The position numbers were made by a program, and so were the translations under genes. Source: Flexivirga oryzae (GTDB lineage: Bacteria > Actinomycetota > Actinomycetes > Actinomycetales > Dermatophilaceae). Taken from it: a stretch of DNA of 64,000 bases. How positions within the stretch are numbered: the stretch's first letter is position 1; each line of letters opens with the position of its first letter. The DNA is taken from contig NZ_JACHVQ010000001.1 of NCBI RefSeq assembly GCF_014190805.1, positions 124,001-188,000 on the forward strand. Reading direction: 5' to 3'. The notes under the pieces were generated by a model. It saw only the letters and a list, made by a program, of their open reading frames with translations. It had not been told where the DNA came from and did no database searches. Below, piece after piece: positions 26,937-36,248 of this stretch.

Positions 26937-27191
26937 TGAATACTGTGCCCTTCAACCTGGCTGCAAAGAAACGCATGTGCACCTCGGCGCCATCGTGTAC
27001 GCGAAGGGTAAAGGAATCGTAAGGTTTCCGTCTGCAGTTGGCAAGGAGATTGCTTTGCGTCGGAGTTCTTGTCCTGGTTACCGAAGGGTCATGAATTCCG
27101 GCCGGGTGGGGGTCAGCGGTTTCGTGGGGCGCGGCTACAGTGACGGTGCACGATCCGATGGACTGAACCGATCTCGTGGACAGGTAGGGCG

Positions 27192-27776
27192 TTGGGCTCA
27201 GCAGGACGAATCTTGGTGGTCTGCACGGGCAACGTGTGCCGTTCACCGTATATCGAGCGGCTGCTGGCGGATGGGTTGCGCGACCTGGATGTCGAGGTGT
27301 CCAGCGCGGGTACGCACGCGCTTACCGGTCGACCGATGGAGCCGGGGTCGGCGCGTTTGTTGCAGGAGGCAGGCATCAGTGCCGACGGCTTCGTCGCCCG
27401 GCAGCTCACGGCTGCGATGCTGCGTGAAGTCGATCTCGTGCTGACGGCGACCCGCGAGCACCGGAGAGAGGTGGCGCAACTGGAACCCAAGGCATTGCGC
27501 TACGTGCACGCAGTCGATGACTTCAGTGATCTGGTGGCGGCCGCAGAGCTGCAGCACGAGTCGTTCCTCGAGCCGGCCGCCGCTTCTCTGGTCGCCAAGC
27601 TGGCGATCAGGGCACAGTCCGCGCGTGGCGAGGTGGCCGCGCGACTGGCAGACGCCTCCGGCATCGTGGATCCTTTCCGGCAGTCGGACGAGGTATTCGA
27701 CACGATGGCGCAGCAGGTCGGCGCGGTGCTGCCGAAGATCGTGCAGGCCGCACATGAGGTTGCCCGAAGTCGTTGA
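27192..27776 (+). CDS. Low-molecular-weight protein tyrosine phosphatase (Wzb-like)
   Basis: The product begins ILVVCTGNVCRSPYIERLL, the CX5R(S) active-site loop of the low-molecular-weight PTP family (C-T-G-N-V-C-R-S). The late aspartate pair is less clear: IVDPFRQSDEVFDT fits the D-P general-acid position. The start is a TTG at 27192 preceded by AGGTAGGG. It would dephosphorylate a bacterial tyrosine kinase such as the one encoded at 54560-56059. The stop overlaps the epimerase start. Confidence 0.87.
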   Translation: MGSAGRILVVCTGNVCRSPYIERLLADGLRDLDVEVSSAGTHALTGRPMEPGSARLLQEAGISADGFVARQLTAAMLREVDLVLTATREHRREVAQLEPKALRYVHAVDDFSDLVAAAELQHESFLEPAAASLVAKLAIRAQSARGEVAARLADASGIVDPFRQSDEVFDTMAQQVGAVLPKIVQAAHEVARSR

Positions 27777-29182
27777 CCACGATGCCGTCCGGACGGTCCT
27801 ATGGTGAGTTGATGGACGCTGAACTGGCGGCAGGGGCAGGACCATCGGCGAGGTTTGCCAAGCGCAAGGTGCTGGTTGTGGTGGGCACCCGACCGGAGGC
27901 GACCAAGCTGCTGCCACTGATCCGGGCGATGACCAGCGACCGGCTGATCGAGCCGTTCGTGATTGCGACCGGGCAGCATTCGGGGATCGTTGAGTCGGTC
28001 CTGGCCCTGGATGGTCTCGCCCCGCACGCCAACCTGGGTGTCGGTCGACCGGGCATCACCCTCAACGAGCTCTTTGCGCGGGTGCTGGTCGGGCTGCAGG
28101 GCTTCTGCATCGACCAGTTCGGGCCGGCCGACAAGAAGGTGGGGGAGCGCGACTACAACGCATATCCCGCGGCCTGCGTGGTACACGGCGACACGAGCAC
28201 CGCCGCGGCTGCGGCCTTGTCGGCCTTCCATCTGCAGATCCCGGTGATCCACGTCGAGGCCGGGCTGCGCACGTCGAACACGCTGTCGCCCTTCCCCGAA
28301 GAGCTGAACCGGCAGATGATCTCCCGCATCGCAACGTTCCATGCGGCTCCGACGCACGTCAACAAGGAGCGACTGATCCGCGAGGGGATTCCGACCGGGC
28401 GGATCTTCGTGTGCGGCAACACCGCCATCGATGCGTTGCAGTGGGCAGCGGCGATGAAGGTTCCGTATGGCGCTCCCGAGCTGGCCGACCTGGAGGATGA
28501 CGAGACGACACGTGTTGTGGTTGTCACCACGCATCGCCGGGAGAACTGGGGCGAGGGTTTGCGACGGATAGCTGCTGCCATCGTCACCTTGAGCACCAGC
28601 TATCCGCAGGTGCGTTTCGTGCTGCCGCTGCACCCGAACCCGCGGGTCGCGCAAACCCTGCGGCCGATGCTGGAGGCGAAACCGAATGTGTCGCTGGTGG
28701 AGCCGATGAACTACCTCGGGTTCGCGCGCCTCCTCGGTCGCGCGTGCTTCGCGATCAGCGACTCCGGCGGGGTGCAGGAGGAGGCGCCGTCATTGGGGAC
28801 ACCGGTGCTGGTCGTGCGGGAGACGACCGAGCGCCAGGAGGGGGTGGACGCCGGAACGTTGAAACTAGTGGGCACCAACACCGAACGCATTGTTGCGGCG
28901 GCCAGCGAATTGCTGGACGACCCCGGCGCGCGCGAAAGCATGCAGTCGGTGGAGAACCCGTACGGCGACGGCCACACTGCGGCACGGATCGTAAGCGCGA
29001 TGCGACACATCGCGTTCGGCAAGCAGTCGCCGGATTCCTACCAGAGTGGTTTCAACCGTATCGAGGTGCTGCGCGCAGCCGGTTGGGACCACGACCCATC
29101 GGCGATCACTCGCCCGGCACCTGGTCGAGGCATCGCCGAGCCTTCCGGGCAGGACCCGATCGAAGAAGTGGCTCTTCGGTGA
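27773..29182 (+). CDS. wecB: UDP-N-acetylglucosamine 2-epimerase, non-hydrolysing
   Basis: The domain starts VLVVVGTRPEATKLLPLI and carries ATGQHSGI, CVVHGDTSTAAAAALSAF, VIHVEAGLRT, TTHRRENWGE and ISDSGGVQEEAPSLG. All are hallmark segments of WecB/MnaA, which interconvert UDP-GlcNAc and UDP-ManNAc. The TTG at 27773 overlaps the upstream stop; an ATG at 27812 is a possible later start. The protein is about 90 residues longer than usual because of extensions at both ends. UDP-ManNAc can feed the polymer directly or after C6 oxidation. The gene overlaps the following glycosyltransferase (GTGA). Confidence 0.9.
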   Translation: MTTMPSGRSYGELMDAELAAGAGPSARFAKRKVLVVVGTRPEATKLLPLIRAMTSDRLIEPFVIATGQHSGIVESVLALDGLAPHANLGVGRPGITLNELFARVLVGLQGFCIDQFGPADKKVGERDYNAYPAACVVHGDTSTAAAAALSAFHLQIPVIHVEAGLRTSNTLSPFPEELNRQMISRIATFHAAPTHVNKERLIREGIPTGRIFVCGNTAIDALQWAAAMKVPYGAPELADLEDDETTRVVVVTTHRRENWGEGLRRIAAAIVTLSTSYPQVRFVLPLHPNPRVAQTLRPMLEAKPNVSLVEPMNYLGFARLLGRACFAISDSGGVQEEAPSLGTPVLVVRETTERQEGVDAGTLKLVGTNTERIVAAASELLDDPGARESMQSVENPYGDGHTAARIVSAMRHIAFGKQSPDSYQSGFNRIEVLRAAGWDHDPSAITRPAPGRGIAEPSGQDPIEEVALR

Positions 29183-30218
29183 AGAGCCCTGCGTGGTACG
29201 AGCCGTATGCCGGACTGCCCGCGGTGGTGGAAGTCCTGTTCTGGTGCATCCTGGCGATCACGGCCAGCTCCCTGCTGTCGGTGGCGGTGTTGCGGATCAA
29301 CGCAGGGCGGGTCCGCCGGCGCTCGATGCCTGAGGCGGACGAGTCCGAATTCCTCTGGGTTTTCATGGTGCCCGCGCTCAACGAAGAGGTCACGATCGCC
29401 GACAGTGTCGCGCGACTGCGTGCGGTGCAGGCGACGCACAAGGTGATCCTGGTGATCGACGACGGCTCCGACGACAGGACCCCGGAGGTGTTGCAGGGTC
29501 TTGCCGGTCCGGACCTGAGCGTGCTGCGCCGGGACCTCCCGGAAGCTCGTCGCGGTAAGGCAGCGGCGCTGAATGCCGCCTGGCGGCATACCCATGACGT
29601 GGTGTTGGCACAGGGCGCGCGCACGTGGACGACCGATCGGGTGGTGATTGTCGTCGTGGACGCGGACGGACGGCTCTCGGTCGACGCACCCCAGCATTTC
29701 GCACGTCACTTCGTCGACGAGCGGATGGCGGGCGTGCAGTCCCGGGTGCGCATCTACAACCGCAGGGGTTGGCTAACGTGGGCGCAGGATGTCGAATTCG
29801 CCGTGTTCGGTGGGGTTTACCAGCTCGGGCGCACCGCATGGGGGACCGCGAACATGGGCGGCAACGGCCAGGCGAACCGGCTGGCCGCCCTTGACGACGT
29901 GGCGGTCGACGAAGGCCCATGGCGGCACCGGCTGACCGAGGACCAGGACATCGGCGTGCGGCTGCTGCAGGCCGGCTGGCGCGGGGCACAGGAGATGAAT
30001 GCCACTGTGGAGCAGCAGGGTGTCTCGTCACTGCGTCGCCTCTACCGGCAGCGAACCCGGTGGGCACAGGGCGCGTGGGAAGCGGTCGGGCTGATCGGCG
30101 GGAGCGGCAGAGCGAAAGTGTCATCTGCAGCGCGGGTGGACATGGCGTACTACCTGATCACGCCGGTGTTGCAGCTGCTCACCGGCTCGGCCCTGGTCGG
30201 TGCGGTGTTGCTGGCGGT
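29179..30218 (+). pseudogene. Processive GT2 (BcsA/PgaC-like), 3' end removed at IS3 junction
   Basis: From a GTG overlapping the epimerase stop, the gene encodes an N-terminal membrane segment, FMVPALNEEVTIADSVA, VILVIDDGSDDRTPEVL, VVVDADGRLS, LTEDQDIGVRLL and RLYRQRTRWAQGAW (the Q-x-x-RW motif). These are diagnostic of processive, membrane-bound family 2 glycosyltransferases. Native sequence ends after LVGAVLLAV at base 30218, where IS3 sequence starts. The frame continues 37 codons into the IS and stops at 30330. At least one C-terminal membrane segment is missing, so the enzyme is probably inactive, although the catalytic core is complete. Confidence 0.85.
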
Positions 30219-30262
30219 TGTCAAGTCCCGGGTTTGGTTGAGGCTCAGCGGGTTTGATTTTC

Positions 30263-31192
30263 TTATGCTGCGCTGGTCGCGTGTTGCGCCCAGTATGCTG
30301 CTTCGACCTCGACCGGAGGTTGATAGTTGAGCATGGAGTGGATCCGGTGGTGGTTGAACCAAGCAACCCAGTCCGCGGTCGCGGTCTCGACGTCGTCGAT
30401 GCCGTCCCAGGGGCCGTCGAGGTGGATGAGTTCGGCCTTGTACAAGGAGTTCAGCGCTTCGGCCATCGCGTTGTCGTAGGAGTCCCCACGGGACCCGACG
30501 GACGCGACCGCGTCGGCGTCCTCCAGCCGGTGGGCGTACCGCAACGCCCGGTACTGCACGCCCCGATCACTGTGGTGCACAAGGCCGTTGACGTCATGGC
30601 CGTCACGGCGGCGGGCGAACAGGCCCATATTCAACGCGTCCAACGCCAGGTCGGTGTACATCCGGGTGGAGGCCTGCCAGCCCACGATCATCCGGGAGAA
30701 CACGTCCAGCACGAACGCCACGTACACCCAGCCGGTCTCGGTGCGCACGTAGGTGATGTCCGCGACCCACAATTTGTTCGGGGCGGCCGCGACGAACTGC
30801 CGATCGACCAGGTCCTTGGGCCGGCCGGTCTCTGGTGCCGGGCGGGTGGTGCGAGGGAACTTTCCCCGTACCGTGCCGCGGATACCCAGCTGCTTGCAGA
30901 GCCGCTCCACGGTGCACCGGGCCACGTCGATCCCGTCGCGGTTCAGCTGCGCGTGGATCTTACGGATCCCGTAGACCCGCATCCGCCGGTCGGCGTGGAT
31001 GCGCATGATCTCCTCCTTCAACTCGGCATCGCGGCGGGCGCGCGCCGAGGGCGGTCGCTTCTTGTGGGCGTAGTACGTGCCGGGGGCGATCTTGACGTCC
31101 AGTTCGGTGGAAAGGACGCGGCAGATCGGTTCGACACCCCAGCGGTGCCGGTGCTCGTCGATGAACGCGACGACTACCTGGATGGGCGGTCG
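30263..31192 (-). CDS. IS3 transposase OrfB (catalytic), copy 1
   Basis: From IQVVVAFIDEHRHRWGV to HATSAA the frame matches copy 2 with scattered substitutions (for example ETGW for DAGW and LEDAD for LEEAD). It shows LWVADITYVRTETG (first Asp), GLVHHSDRGVQYRALRY (second Asp) and DNAMAEALNSLYKAELI (Glu), the DDE triad of rve/IS3 transposases. Expression normally needs a -1 frameshift from orfA, but here the group II intron separates the two at the DNA level. It can be joined again only if the intron is spliced out. The frame stays open into the intron as far as 31555. Confidence 0.85.
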   Translation of the reverse strand, partial: RPPIQVVVAFIDEHRHRWGVEPICRVLSTELDVKIAPGTYYAHKKRPPSARARRDAELKEEIMRIHADRRMRVYGIRKIHAQLNRDGIDVARCTVERLCKQLGIRGTVRGKFPRTTRPAPETGRPKDLVDRQFVAAAPNKLWVADITYVRTETGWVYVAFVLDVFSRMIVGWQASTRMYTDLALDALNMGLFARRRDGHDVNGLVHHSDRGVQYRALRYAHRLEDADAVASVGSRGDSYDNAMAEALNSLYKAELIHLDGPWDGIDDVETATADWVAWFNHHRIHSMLNYQPPVEVEAAYWAQHATSAA

Positions 31193-31277
31193 GTGAAAGT
31201 CGGCCCGGGGCGCGGTGTCCGCCGCAGGGGCGGATTCCGTTTCCCCGGGCCGCTTCCCGGGCTCTCCACAGGTCTGC

Positions 31278-31721
31278 TCAGGCAGCCTGCCCCTGGGCCG
31301 GTTGTGGCCAGGGGCTGGGGATGAGTGTTCCGCGGTATCGGTACCAGTTCGTGCGGACCTTGGCCGGGTCGTACAAGACGACCCGGTCGTCCGCGGGCCA
31401 CCACCTGCCGCCGCAGTACCGGCGGCGTAGGTCCTTCCACGTGGCGTGACGGTGCTTGCGCCGCATCCAGTTCCACACCCGCGACCACACGACGTGGTTG
31501 AGGTAGGAAAACACGCGCGACGACACCCCGTGCCGGAAGTAGCCGCACCAGCCACGGACCGCGTTGTTCACGCGTCGCAGCAGCTCGGCCAGTGGTTGGC
31601 TCGTGCCGACCTGCCGGGACAGCGACTTGACCTTCCTGGTCACGCGCCGCACCGCAGCGCGTGAGGGGTAGGTGTAGACGTAGTACCGGCTGGTTCCCCT
31701 CTTACGGTGGCGTTGAAGATG
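31278..31721 (-). pseudogene. Group II intron-encoded protein, C-terminal maturase half
   Basis: Reading on from the RT half, this segment encodes HLQRHRKRGTSRYYVYTYPS, a thumb region, and the maturase-specific domain VRGWCGYFRHGVSSRVFSYL followed by VWNWMRRKHRHATWKDLRRR. These are hallmarks of the GIIM domain that binds intron RNA. No start of its own is evident; an internal ATG at 31652 lies inside the domain. Joining at the CCACCC duplication restores GLDFLGW-HLQRHRKRG without any frameshift. Confidence 0.88.
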
Positions 31722-31766
31722 CCACCCTGTTGAGCGTCACTCTGGATGACGGTGTGGCAGGTGGGT

Positions 31767-31789
31767 GTCGTCATCGGGTTTGCCGATGA
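31767..31789. repeat. Subterminal inverted repeat of the transposon (partner 37946-37968)
   Basis: GTCGTCATCG...TTGCCGATGA at 31767-31789 recurs inverted at 37946-37968 as GTCGTCATTG...TTGCCGATGA. The sites lie about 39 and 29 bases inside the left and right tips, as expected for extra transposase-binding sites in Mu/Tn7-like elements. Confidence 0.65.
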
Positions 31790-31950
31790 GTGTCGTGGTG
31801 GGGGTGCCGGGGCGTGTTCGTGGTGATCGGCATCGTCAGTGTGCCGGTCTCGGGCAGGATTTCCTGATCAATCGATGACCACGGCCCTCCCGCTTCTCGT
31901 CGTGGAGGACCTGTCGCGGGAGGACCGTGCCGGATGCACGGAGGCACCCT

Positions 31951-32541
31951 GTGGTGACAGTAGAGGCTGATCATGGTCGGGTCGAGTCACGGTTGGCCGC
32001 GGGCGGGATCGACTGCCCGGCGTGCCGGGAAGCGTTACGCCCGTGGGGGTGGGCGCGGCCTCGACGAATCCACGGGATCGCGGGCGTCTTGCGGCCGCGG
32101 CGTGCTCGGTGCCCGGGATGCCTGGTCACTCATGTGCTGTTGCCGGTGACGGTGTTGCTGCGTCGAGCGTATGGGGTGGAGGTCATCGGGTCCGCGTTGG
32201 CGGCGCGCGCGAAGGGGCGGGGGTTCCGGCCGATCAGCGTGCGTCTTGGGGTGCCCGAGTCCACTGTCCGGGGCTGGCTACGAGTCATGACTGGTCGGCT
32301 GGCTGCCGCGCGTGTCGCGCTGCTGGGCGTTGCCCGGCGGGCGGGGGTCGACGTGCCGGTCCCGGACGGGTTGGGCTGTCAGTGGCGGGACGTGCTGGCC
32401 GCGCTCGGCGCGGCGATGGCTGCGATCACGGCTCGTTTCGGCCCGCGGGGTGTTCTCGGTCCGGTGACGGCGTGGCAGGTTGCTGCCGCGTGCTCGGCTG
32501 GTCGGCTTCTCGCGCCGGGATGGCCGGCGGTGGCGGTGTGA
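31951..32541 (+). CDS. DUF6431-like zinc-ribbon/helix-turn-helix accessory protein
   Basis: About 196 residues from a GTG at 31951. GIDCPACREALRPWGWARPR and then RRARCPGCLVTHVLLP form two C-x2-C pairs, a probable zinc ribbon. Next is a helix-turn-helix-like FRPISVRLGVPESTVRGWLR. I match this from memory to DUF6431, a family that accompanies transposases in actinobacteria; function unknown. It is the first gene of the transposon and may bind DNA or help target choice. The C-terminal third is Ala-rich and hydrophobic. Confidence 0.65.
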   Translation: MVTVEADHGRVESRLAAGGIDCPACREALRPWGWARPRRIHGIAGVLRPRRARCPGCLVTHVLLPVTVLLRRAYGVEVIGSALAARAKGRGFRPISVRLGVPESTVRGWLRVMTGRLAAARVALLGVARRAGVDVPVPDGLGCQWRDVLAALGAAMAAITARFGPRGVLGPVTAWQVAAACSAGRLLAPGWPAVAV

Positions 32542-32655
32542 GGGCGGGCAACACCAGTTGCCCCTGACCGGTGGCGGGTCGGCCTGGAATCCTCGCGGGC
32601 ATCCCTTCTCGGCCTGTACGTGTGGGCTGGGATTCGTTGTCGAATAGAGGTATTC

Positions 32656-33378
32656 ATGGCCGAGGCTGCCCACGAGAGCGTGAAACGACAGGAACGGGCA
32701 CAGCAGGTCGCGCTGTTCCGGTACCAGGTGATTTGTCCCGCGTTGGACCCGGCGTTGTCGACCAGGGCGCGGGGGCGGATCGTGCGCGCGATCGCCGCGC
32801 GTGACCATCAGGGACCGTTCGGCGGGACGCACCGGTATTCCCGCGACACCCTGGACCGGTGGATCCGCCGCTACCGGGCCGACGGGTTCGAAGGGCTGAA
32901 ACCCTCACTGCGGCAGGCAGGTTCACGCATCGATGTGAACGTGCTCGAACTCGCGGTCGCGTTGAAGAAGGAGAACCCGGACCGGACCGCCGCGCAGGTC
33001 GCCCGGATCCTGGCCGCCTCCTCGGGCTGGTCCCCCTCGGAATCGACACTGCTGCGCCTGTTCCACCGACGGCAGTTGATGCTCGACGCACCCGGGACCG
33101 GTGAAGTGTTCAGCCGGTACGAGGCCGACGCGCCCAACCAGCGGTGGGTCGGCGACGCGTTACACGGCCCGAAGATCGGCGGGCGGAAGGTGTACTTGTT
33201 CGCGTTCTTGGACGACCACACCCGGCTGCTGGTCGGCTACCGGTTCGGGTTCGCCGAAGACACCGTCCGGTTAGCAGCCGCCCTCAAACCCGCGTTGTCT
33301 TCCCGCGGGATCCCCGGCTGCTGCTACGTCGACAACGGCGCCGCCTATGTGGATTCGTGGTTGCTGCGGGCGTGCGCC
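32656..33378 (+). pseudogene. Mu/TniA-like transposase, N-terminal part (interrupted by IS256)
   Basis: From the ATG at 32656 (GAGG upstream) the product has helix-turn-helix segments (GGTHRYSRDTLDRWIRRYRA and AAQVARILAASSGWSPSEST). The start of an RNase H-like core follows: QRWVGDALHGPKIGG (first Asp) and GCCYVDNGAAYVDSW (second Asp). At LLRACA the IS256 element intervenes; the visible frame runs 8 codons into it and stops at 33402. The third catalytic residue (Glu) is in the distal part at 36249. Reunited, the protein is about 507 residues. Confidence 0.85.
33371..33378. repeat. 8-bp target duplication of IS256 (second copy 36241-36248)
   Basis: CGTGCGCC occurs immediately before the left inverted repeat and immediately after the right one. 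Deleting one copy plus the IS joins ...RACA to TLGIRLTHATP in frame. Confidence 0.9.
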
Positions 33379-33423
33379 GAGGGTGTCAGATGGTCTGTGT
33401 AAGGGGTCGGTCCGGAAAGGACC

Positions 33424-34561
33424 ATGATGACCGACACGATGTCTGGTGTGACTGACGAGACTTCTGGGACTGACGTGAGCGATAAGCCTGCCGCGAAGCG
33501 GCCGAGCCGGCTGGCCGAGCGGCGTGCGATCCGGGCCGGGTCGCCGGCGCGGGCCGCCGTGGGCGAGTTGGCCGAATCGGGCGCATTGGATGGGCTGTTC
33601 GCCAAGATCGAAGCCGGTGAGCTGGACCTGACCGGCGACGGCGGGTTCGTCGGCGAGCTGCTCAAGGCGTCCCTGGAACGCGGCCTGCACGTCGAACTGA
33701 CCGATCACCTCGGATACGCCAAGGGCGACCCGGACGCCGCCGACTTCCCCAACTCGCGCAACGGGACGACCCCGAAAACGATCGCGACCACTGCCGGCGA
33801 CGTGGACCTGGCCGTACCCCGAGACCGGGACGGCACGTTCACCCCGCGGCTGGTGCCCAAGGGCACCCGCCGGTTGGGCGGCCTGGACGACATGATCATC
33901 AGCCTGTACGCGGGCGGGATGACGGTGCGTGACATCGCCGACCACTTGCAAGCCACGTTGGGCACGGACCTGTCGCACGAGACGGTCAGCAACATCACCG
34001 ACGCCGTCACCGAGGAGATCCTGGCCTGGCAGGCCCGCCCGCTGGATGCGTTGTACCCGGTGATCTACCTGGACGCGATCGTGGTCAAGGTCCGCGACGG
34101 TGCGCACGTGCGGAACAAGGCCGCGCACATCGCCGTGGGCGTCGACATGGATGGCATCAAGCACGTGCTGGGCATCTGGCTGCAGCACGCCGAGGGCGCC
34201 AAGTTCTGGGCCGGGGTGTGCGCGGACTTGTCGAATCGCGGGATCCGGGACGTGCTGATCGTGTGCTGTGACGGGCTGACCGGGCTGCCCGACGCGATCG
34301 AGGCGACCTGGCCGCAGGCCACCGTGCAAACCTGCGTGGTGCACCTGATCCGGGCCTCGATGCGGTTCGTGGGCTACCAGGACCGTAAGAAGGTCGCCGC
34401 GGCGTTGAAACCGGTCTACACCGCCGTCGACGAACGGGCGGCCAAGGACGCCCTGGACGACTTCGCGGACGGCCCGTGGGGACAGAAGTACCCCCACACG
34501 TACAAGACGTGGTTCTCCGCCTGGGACCGGTTCATCCCGTTCCTGGCGTTCCCGCCCGAGT
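33424..34561 (+). pseudogene. IS256 (mutator-type) transposase, N-terminal part
   Basis: The product contains FPNSRNGTTPKTIATTAGDV, DLAVPRDRDGTF, DDMIISLYAGGMTVRDIADH and VIYLDAIVVKVRDG (first catalytic Asp). VCCDGLTGLPDAIEATWPQA (second Asp) and QTCVVHLIRASMRFV with the C-x2-H signature follow. It is interrupted at FLAFPPEL by IS3 copy 2; the frame continues as NRPWFD and stops at 34584. The last section with the catalytic Glu is at 35889-36184. Joining the two at the AGT duplication restores PPEL-RRVIYTTN with no shift, about 477 residues in all. Confidence 0.9.
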
Positions 34562-34621
34562 TGAATCGTCCTTGGTTTGATTGAGGGGAAGCCAGATTTC
34601 CTGGAAGGAATCCCATCGATC

Positions 34622-34930
34622 ATGGCGAATGTGAAGTATCCGCTGGAGTTGCGTGAGCGTGCGACCCGGTTGGCCGTGGAGGCCCGTCGTGACCCCGATA
34701 CGCGTACCGGCGCGATCGCTCGGGTCGCCGAGCAACTGGGGGTGCACAAGGAGGCGTTGCGGATGTGGGTCCGTAAGGCCGAAGCGGCGGATCTACCGGT
34801 CGAGCCGGAGGACTCCGAGGCGCGGATCCGGTTGCTGGAGAAGGAGAACCGGGAACTACGTCGTAGTAACGAGATCCTGAAGTCGGCCGCGGCTTTCTTC
34901 GCGGCGGAGTTCGACCGCCCATCCAGGTAG
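34622..34930 (+). CDS. IS3 OrfA (helix-turn-helix), copy 2
   Basis: A 102-residue protein starting MANVKYPLELRERATRL, with a helix-turn-helix at about residues 25-50 and a leucine-zipper-like helix at about 60-90 for multimerisation. It ends in FDRPSR. The stop lies inside the start of the overlapping orfB frame (-1), the normal IS3 layout for producing the OrfAB fusion transposase by frameshifting. A clear slippery heptamer was not found. Confidence 0.88.
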   Translation: MANVKYPLELRERATRLAVEARRDPDTRTGAIARVAEQLGVHKEALRMWVRKAEAADLPVEPEDSEARIRLLEKENRELRRSNEILKSAAAFFAAEFDRPSR

Positions 34931-35841
34931 TCGTCGCGTTCATCGACGAGCACCGGCACCGCTGGGGTGTCGAACCGATCTGCCGCGTCCTTTCCACCGA
35001 ACTGGACGTCAAGATCGCCCCCGGCACGTACTACGCCCACAAGAAGCGACCGCCCTCGGCACGCGCCCGCCGCGATGCCGAGTTGAAGGAGGAGATCATG
35101 CGCATCCACGCCGACCGGCGGATGCGGGTCTACGGGATCCGCAAGATCCACGCGCAGCTGAACCGCGACGGGATCGACGTGGCCCGGTGCACCGTGGAGC
35201 GACTGTGCAAGCAGCTGGGTATCCGCGGCACGGTACGGGGAAAGTTCCCCCGCACCACGCGCCCGGCACCAGAGACCGGCCGGCCCAAGGACCTGGTCGA
35301 CCGGCAGTTCGTCGCGGCCGCCCCGAACAAGCTGTGGGTCGCGGACATCACCTACGTGCGCACCGACGCCGGCTGGGTGTACGTCGCGTTCGTGCTGGAC
35401 GTGTTCTCCCGGATGATCGTGGGCTGGCAGGCCTCCACCCGGATGTACACCGACCTGGCGTTGGACGCCCTGAACATGGGCCTGTTCGCCCGTCGCCGTG
35501 ACGGGCATGACGTCAACGGCCTTGTGCACCACAGTGATCGGGGCGTGCAGTACCGGGCATTGCGGTACGCCCACCGGCTGGAGGAGGCCGACGCGGTCGC
35601 GTCCGTCGGGTCCCGTGGGGACTCCTACGACAACGCGATGGCCGAAGCGCTGAACTCCTTGTACAAGGCCGAACTGATCCACCTCGACGGCCCCTGGGAC
35701 GGCATCGACGACGTCGAGACCGCGACCGCGGACTGGGTTGCTTGGTTCAACCACCACCGGATCCACTCCATGCTCAACTATCAACCTCCGGTCGAGGTCG
35801 AAGCAGCGTACTGGACGCAACACGCGACCACCGCAGCATAA
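34912..35841 (+). CDS. IS3 transposase OrfB (catalytic), copy 2
   Basis: The frame runs from the orfA overlap. The first in-frame ATG (35098 or the GTG-type start near 35083) lies well inside the conserved domain, so translation by -1 frameshift from orfA is expected. LWVADITYVRTDAG, GLVHHSDRGVQYRA and DNAMAEALNSLYKAELI give the D, D and E residues of the rve integrase core. WFNHHRIHSMLNYQPPVEVE is the usual C-terminus. It ends 44 bases before the right tip. Confidence 0.88.
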   Translation, partial: RPPIQVVVAFIDEHRHRWGVEPICRVLSTELDVKIAPGTYYAHKKRPPSARARRDAELKEEIMRIHADRRMRVYGIRKIHAQLNRDGIDVARCTVERLCKQLGIRGTVRGKFPRTTRPAPETGRPKDLVDRQFVAAAPNKLWVADITYVRTDAGWVYVAFVLDVFSRMIVGWQASTRMYTDLALDALNMGLFARRRDGHDVNGLVHHSDRGVQYRALRYAHRLEEADAVASVGSRGDSYDNAMAEALNSLYKAELIHLDGPWDGIDDVETATADWVAWFNHHRIHSMLNYQPPVEVEAAYWTQHATTAA

Positions 35842-35888
35842 GAAAATCAAACCCGCTGAGCCTCAACCAAACCCGGGACTTGACAAGT

Positions 35889-36184
35889 TGCGCCGGGTCA
35901 TCTACACCACCAACTCGATCGAGTCGCTGAACTACCAGCTGCGCAAGGTCACCAAGAACCGCGGTCACTTCCCCTCCGACGAGGCCGTGATCAAGCTGCT
36001 GTGGCTGGCGATCTGCAACATTGAGGACAAGCGAGCCCGCGAACGCGCCCAGGAGAAGGGCAAACCCGCCACCCAACGTAAAGCACCCGGACGCCTGGTC
36101 GAAGGACAAGTCGTCACCAACTGGAAACAAGCCCTCGCACAACTCGCGATCGCCTACCCCGACCGCATCAACCCCCACCTGTAA
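35889..36184 (+). pseudogene. IS256 transposase, C-terminal part
   Basis: It begins RRVIYTTNSIESLNYQLRKV, which contains the catalytic Glu of the mutator family (TTNSIES), followed by GHFPSDEAVIKLLWLAICNI and a basic tail ending RINPHL. It has no start of its own; in the present sequence the frame is open from the IS3 right end. It was separated from its N-terminal part by the IS3 copy 2 insertion. Confidence 0.9.
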
Positions 36185-36248
36185 GAACCGAAAACCCAAC
36201 AACACGAACCGATTCCTTACACAGAAAACTTGACAAGCTCCGTGCGCC

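Larger units (their letters stand above)
34562..35885 (+). mobile_element. IS3-family element, copy 2 (innermost layer, intact)
   Basis: This is a complete 1,324-bp element with TGAATCGTCC at the left end and TGTCAAGTCC (inverted) at the right, flanked by the 3-bp duplication AGT (34559-34561 and 35886-35888). Both orfA and orfB are uninterrupted. It served as the reference that fixes the intron borders in copy 1. It is the only intact mobile element of the nest and so the likeliest to remain mobile. Confidence 0.92.
33379..36240 (+). mobile_element. IS256-family element, interrupted by IS3 copy 2
   Basis: The tips are GAGGGTGTCAGATGG at the left and the complement of GAGCTTGTCAAGTTT at the right, both leading into the shared CTGTGTAAGG (about 26-bp imperfect inverted repeats). 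An 8-bp target duplication (CGTGCGCC) flanks it, the usual size for IS256. Net of the IS3 insert the element is 1,535 bp. It carries a single transposase gene in the same orientation as the surrounding transposon. Confidence 0.9.

Noticed and set aside
33271..35850. An 859-codon minus-strand open frame across the IS256/IS3 region
   Set aside because: It lies exactly antisense to the transposase genes and its sequence (Val/Gly/Asp/His-rich) has no family motif; it is a by-product of GC-rich codon use.
35874..36236. Shared ACTTGACAAG at the right ends of IS3 copy 2 and IS256 as evidence of a common origin
   Set aside because: The rest of the tips, the duplication lengths (3 and 8 bp) and the transposases differ; a ten-base match of this kind can be chance or convergence of tip sequences.
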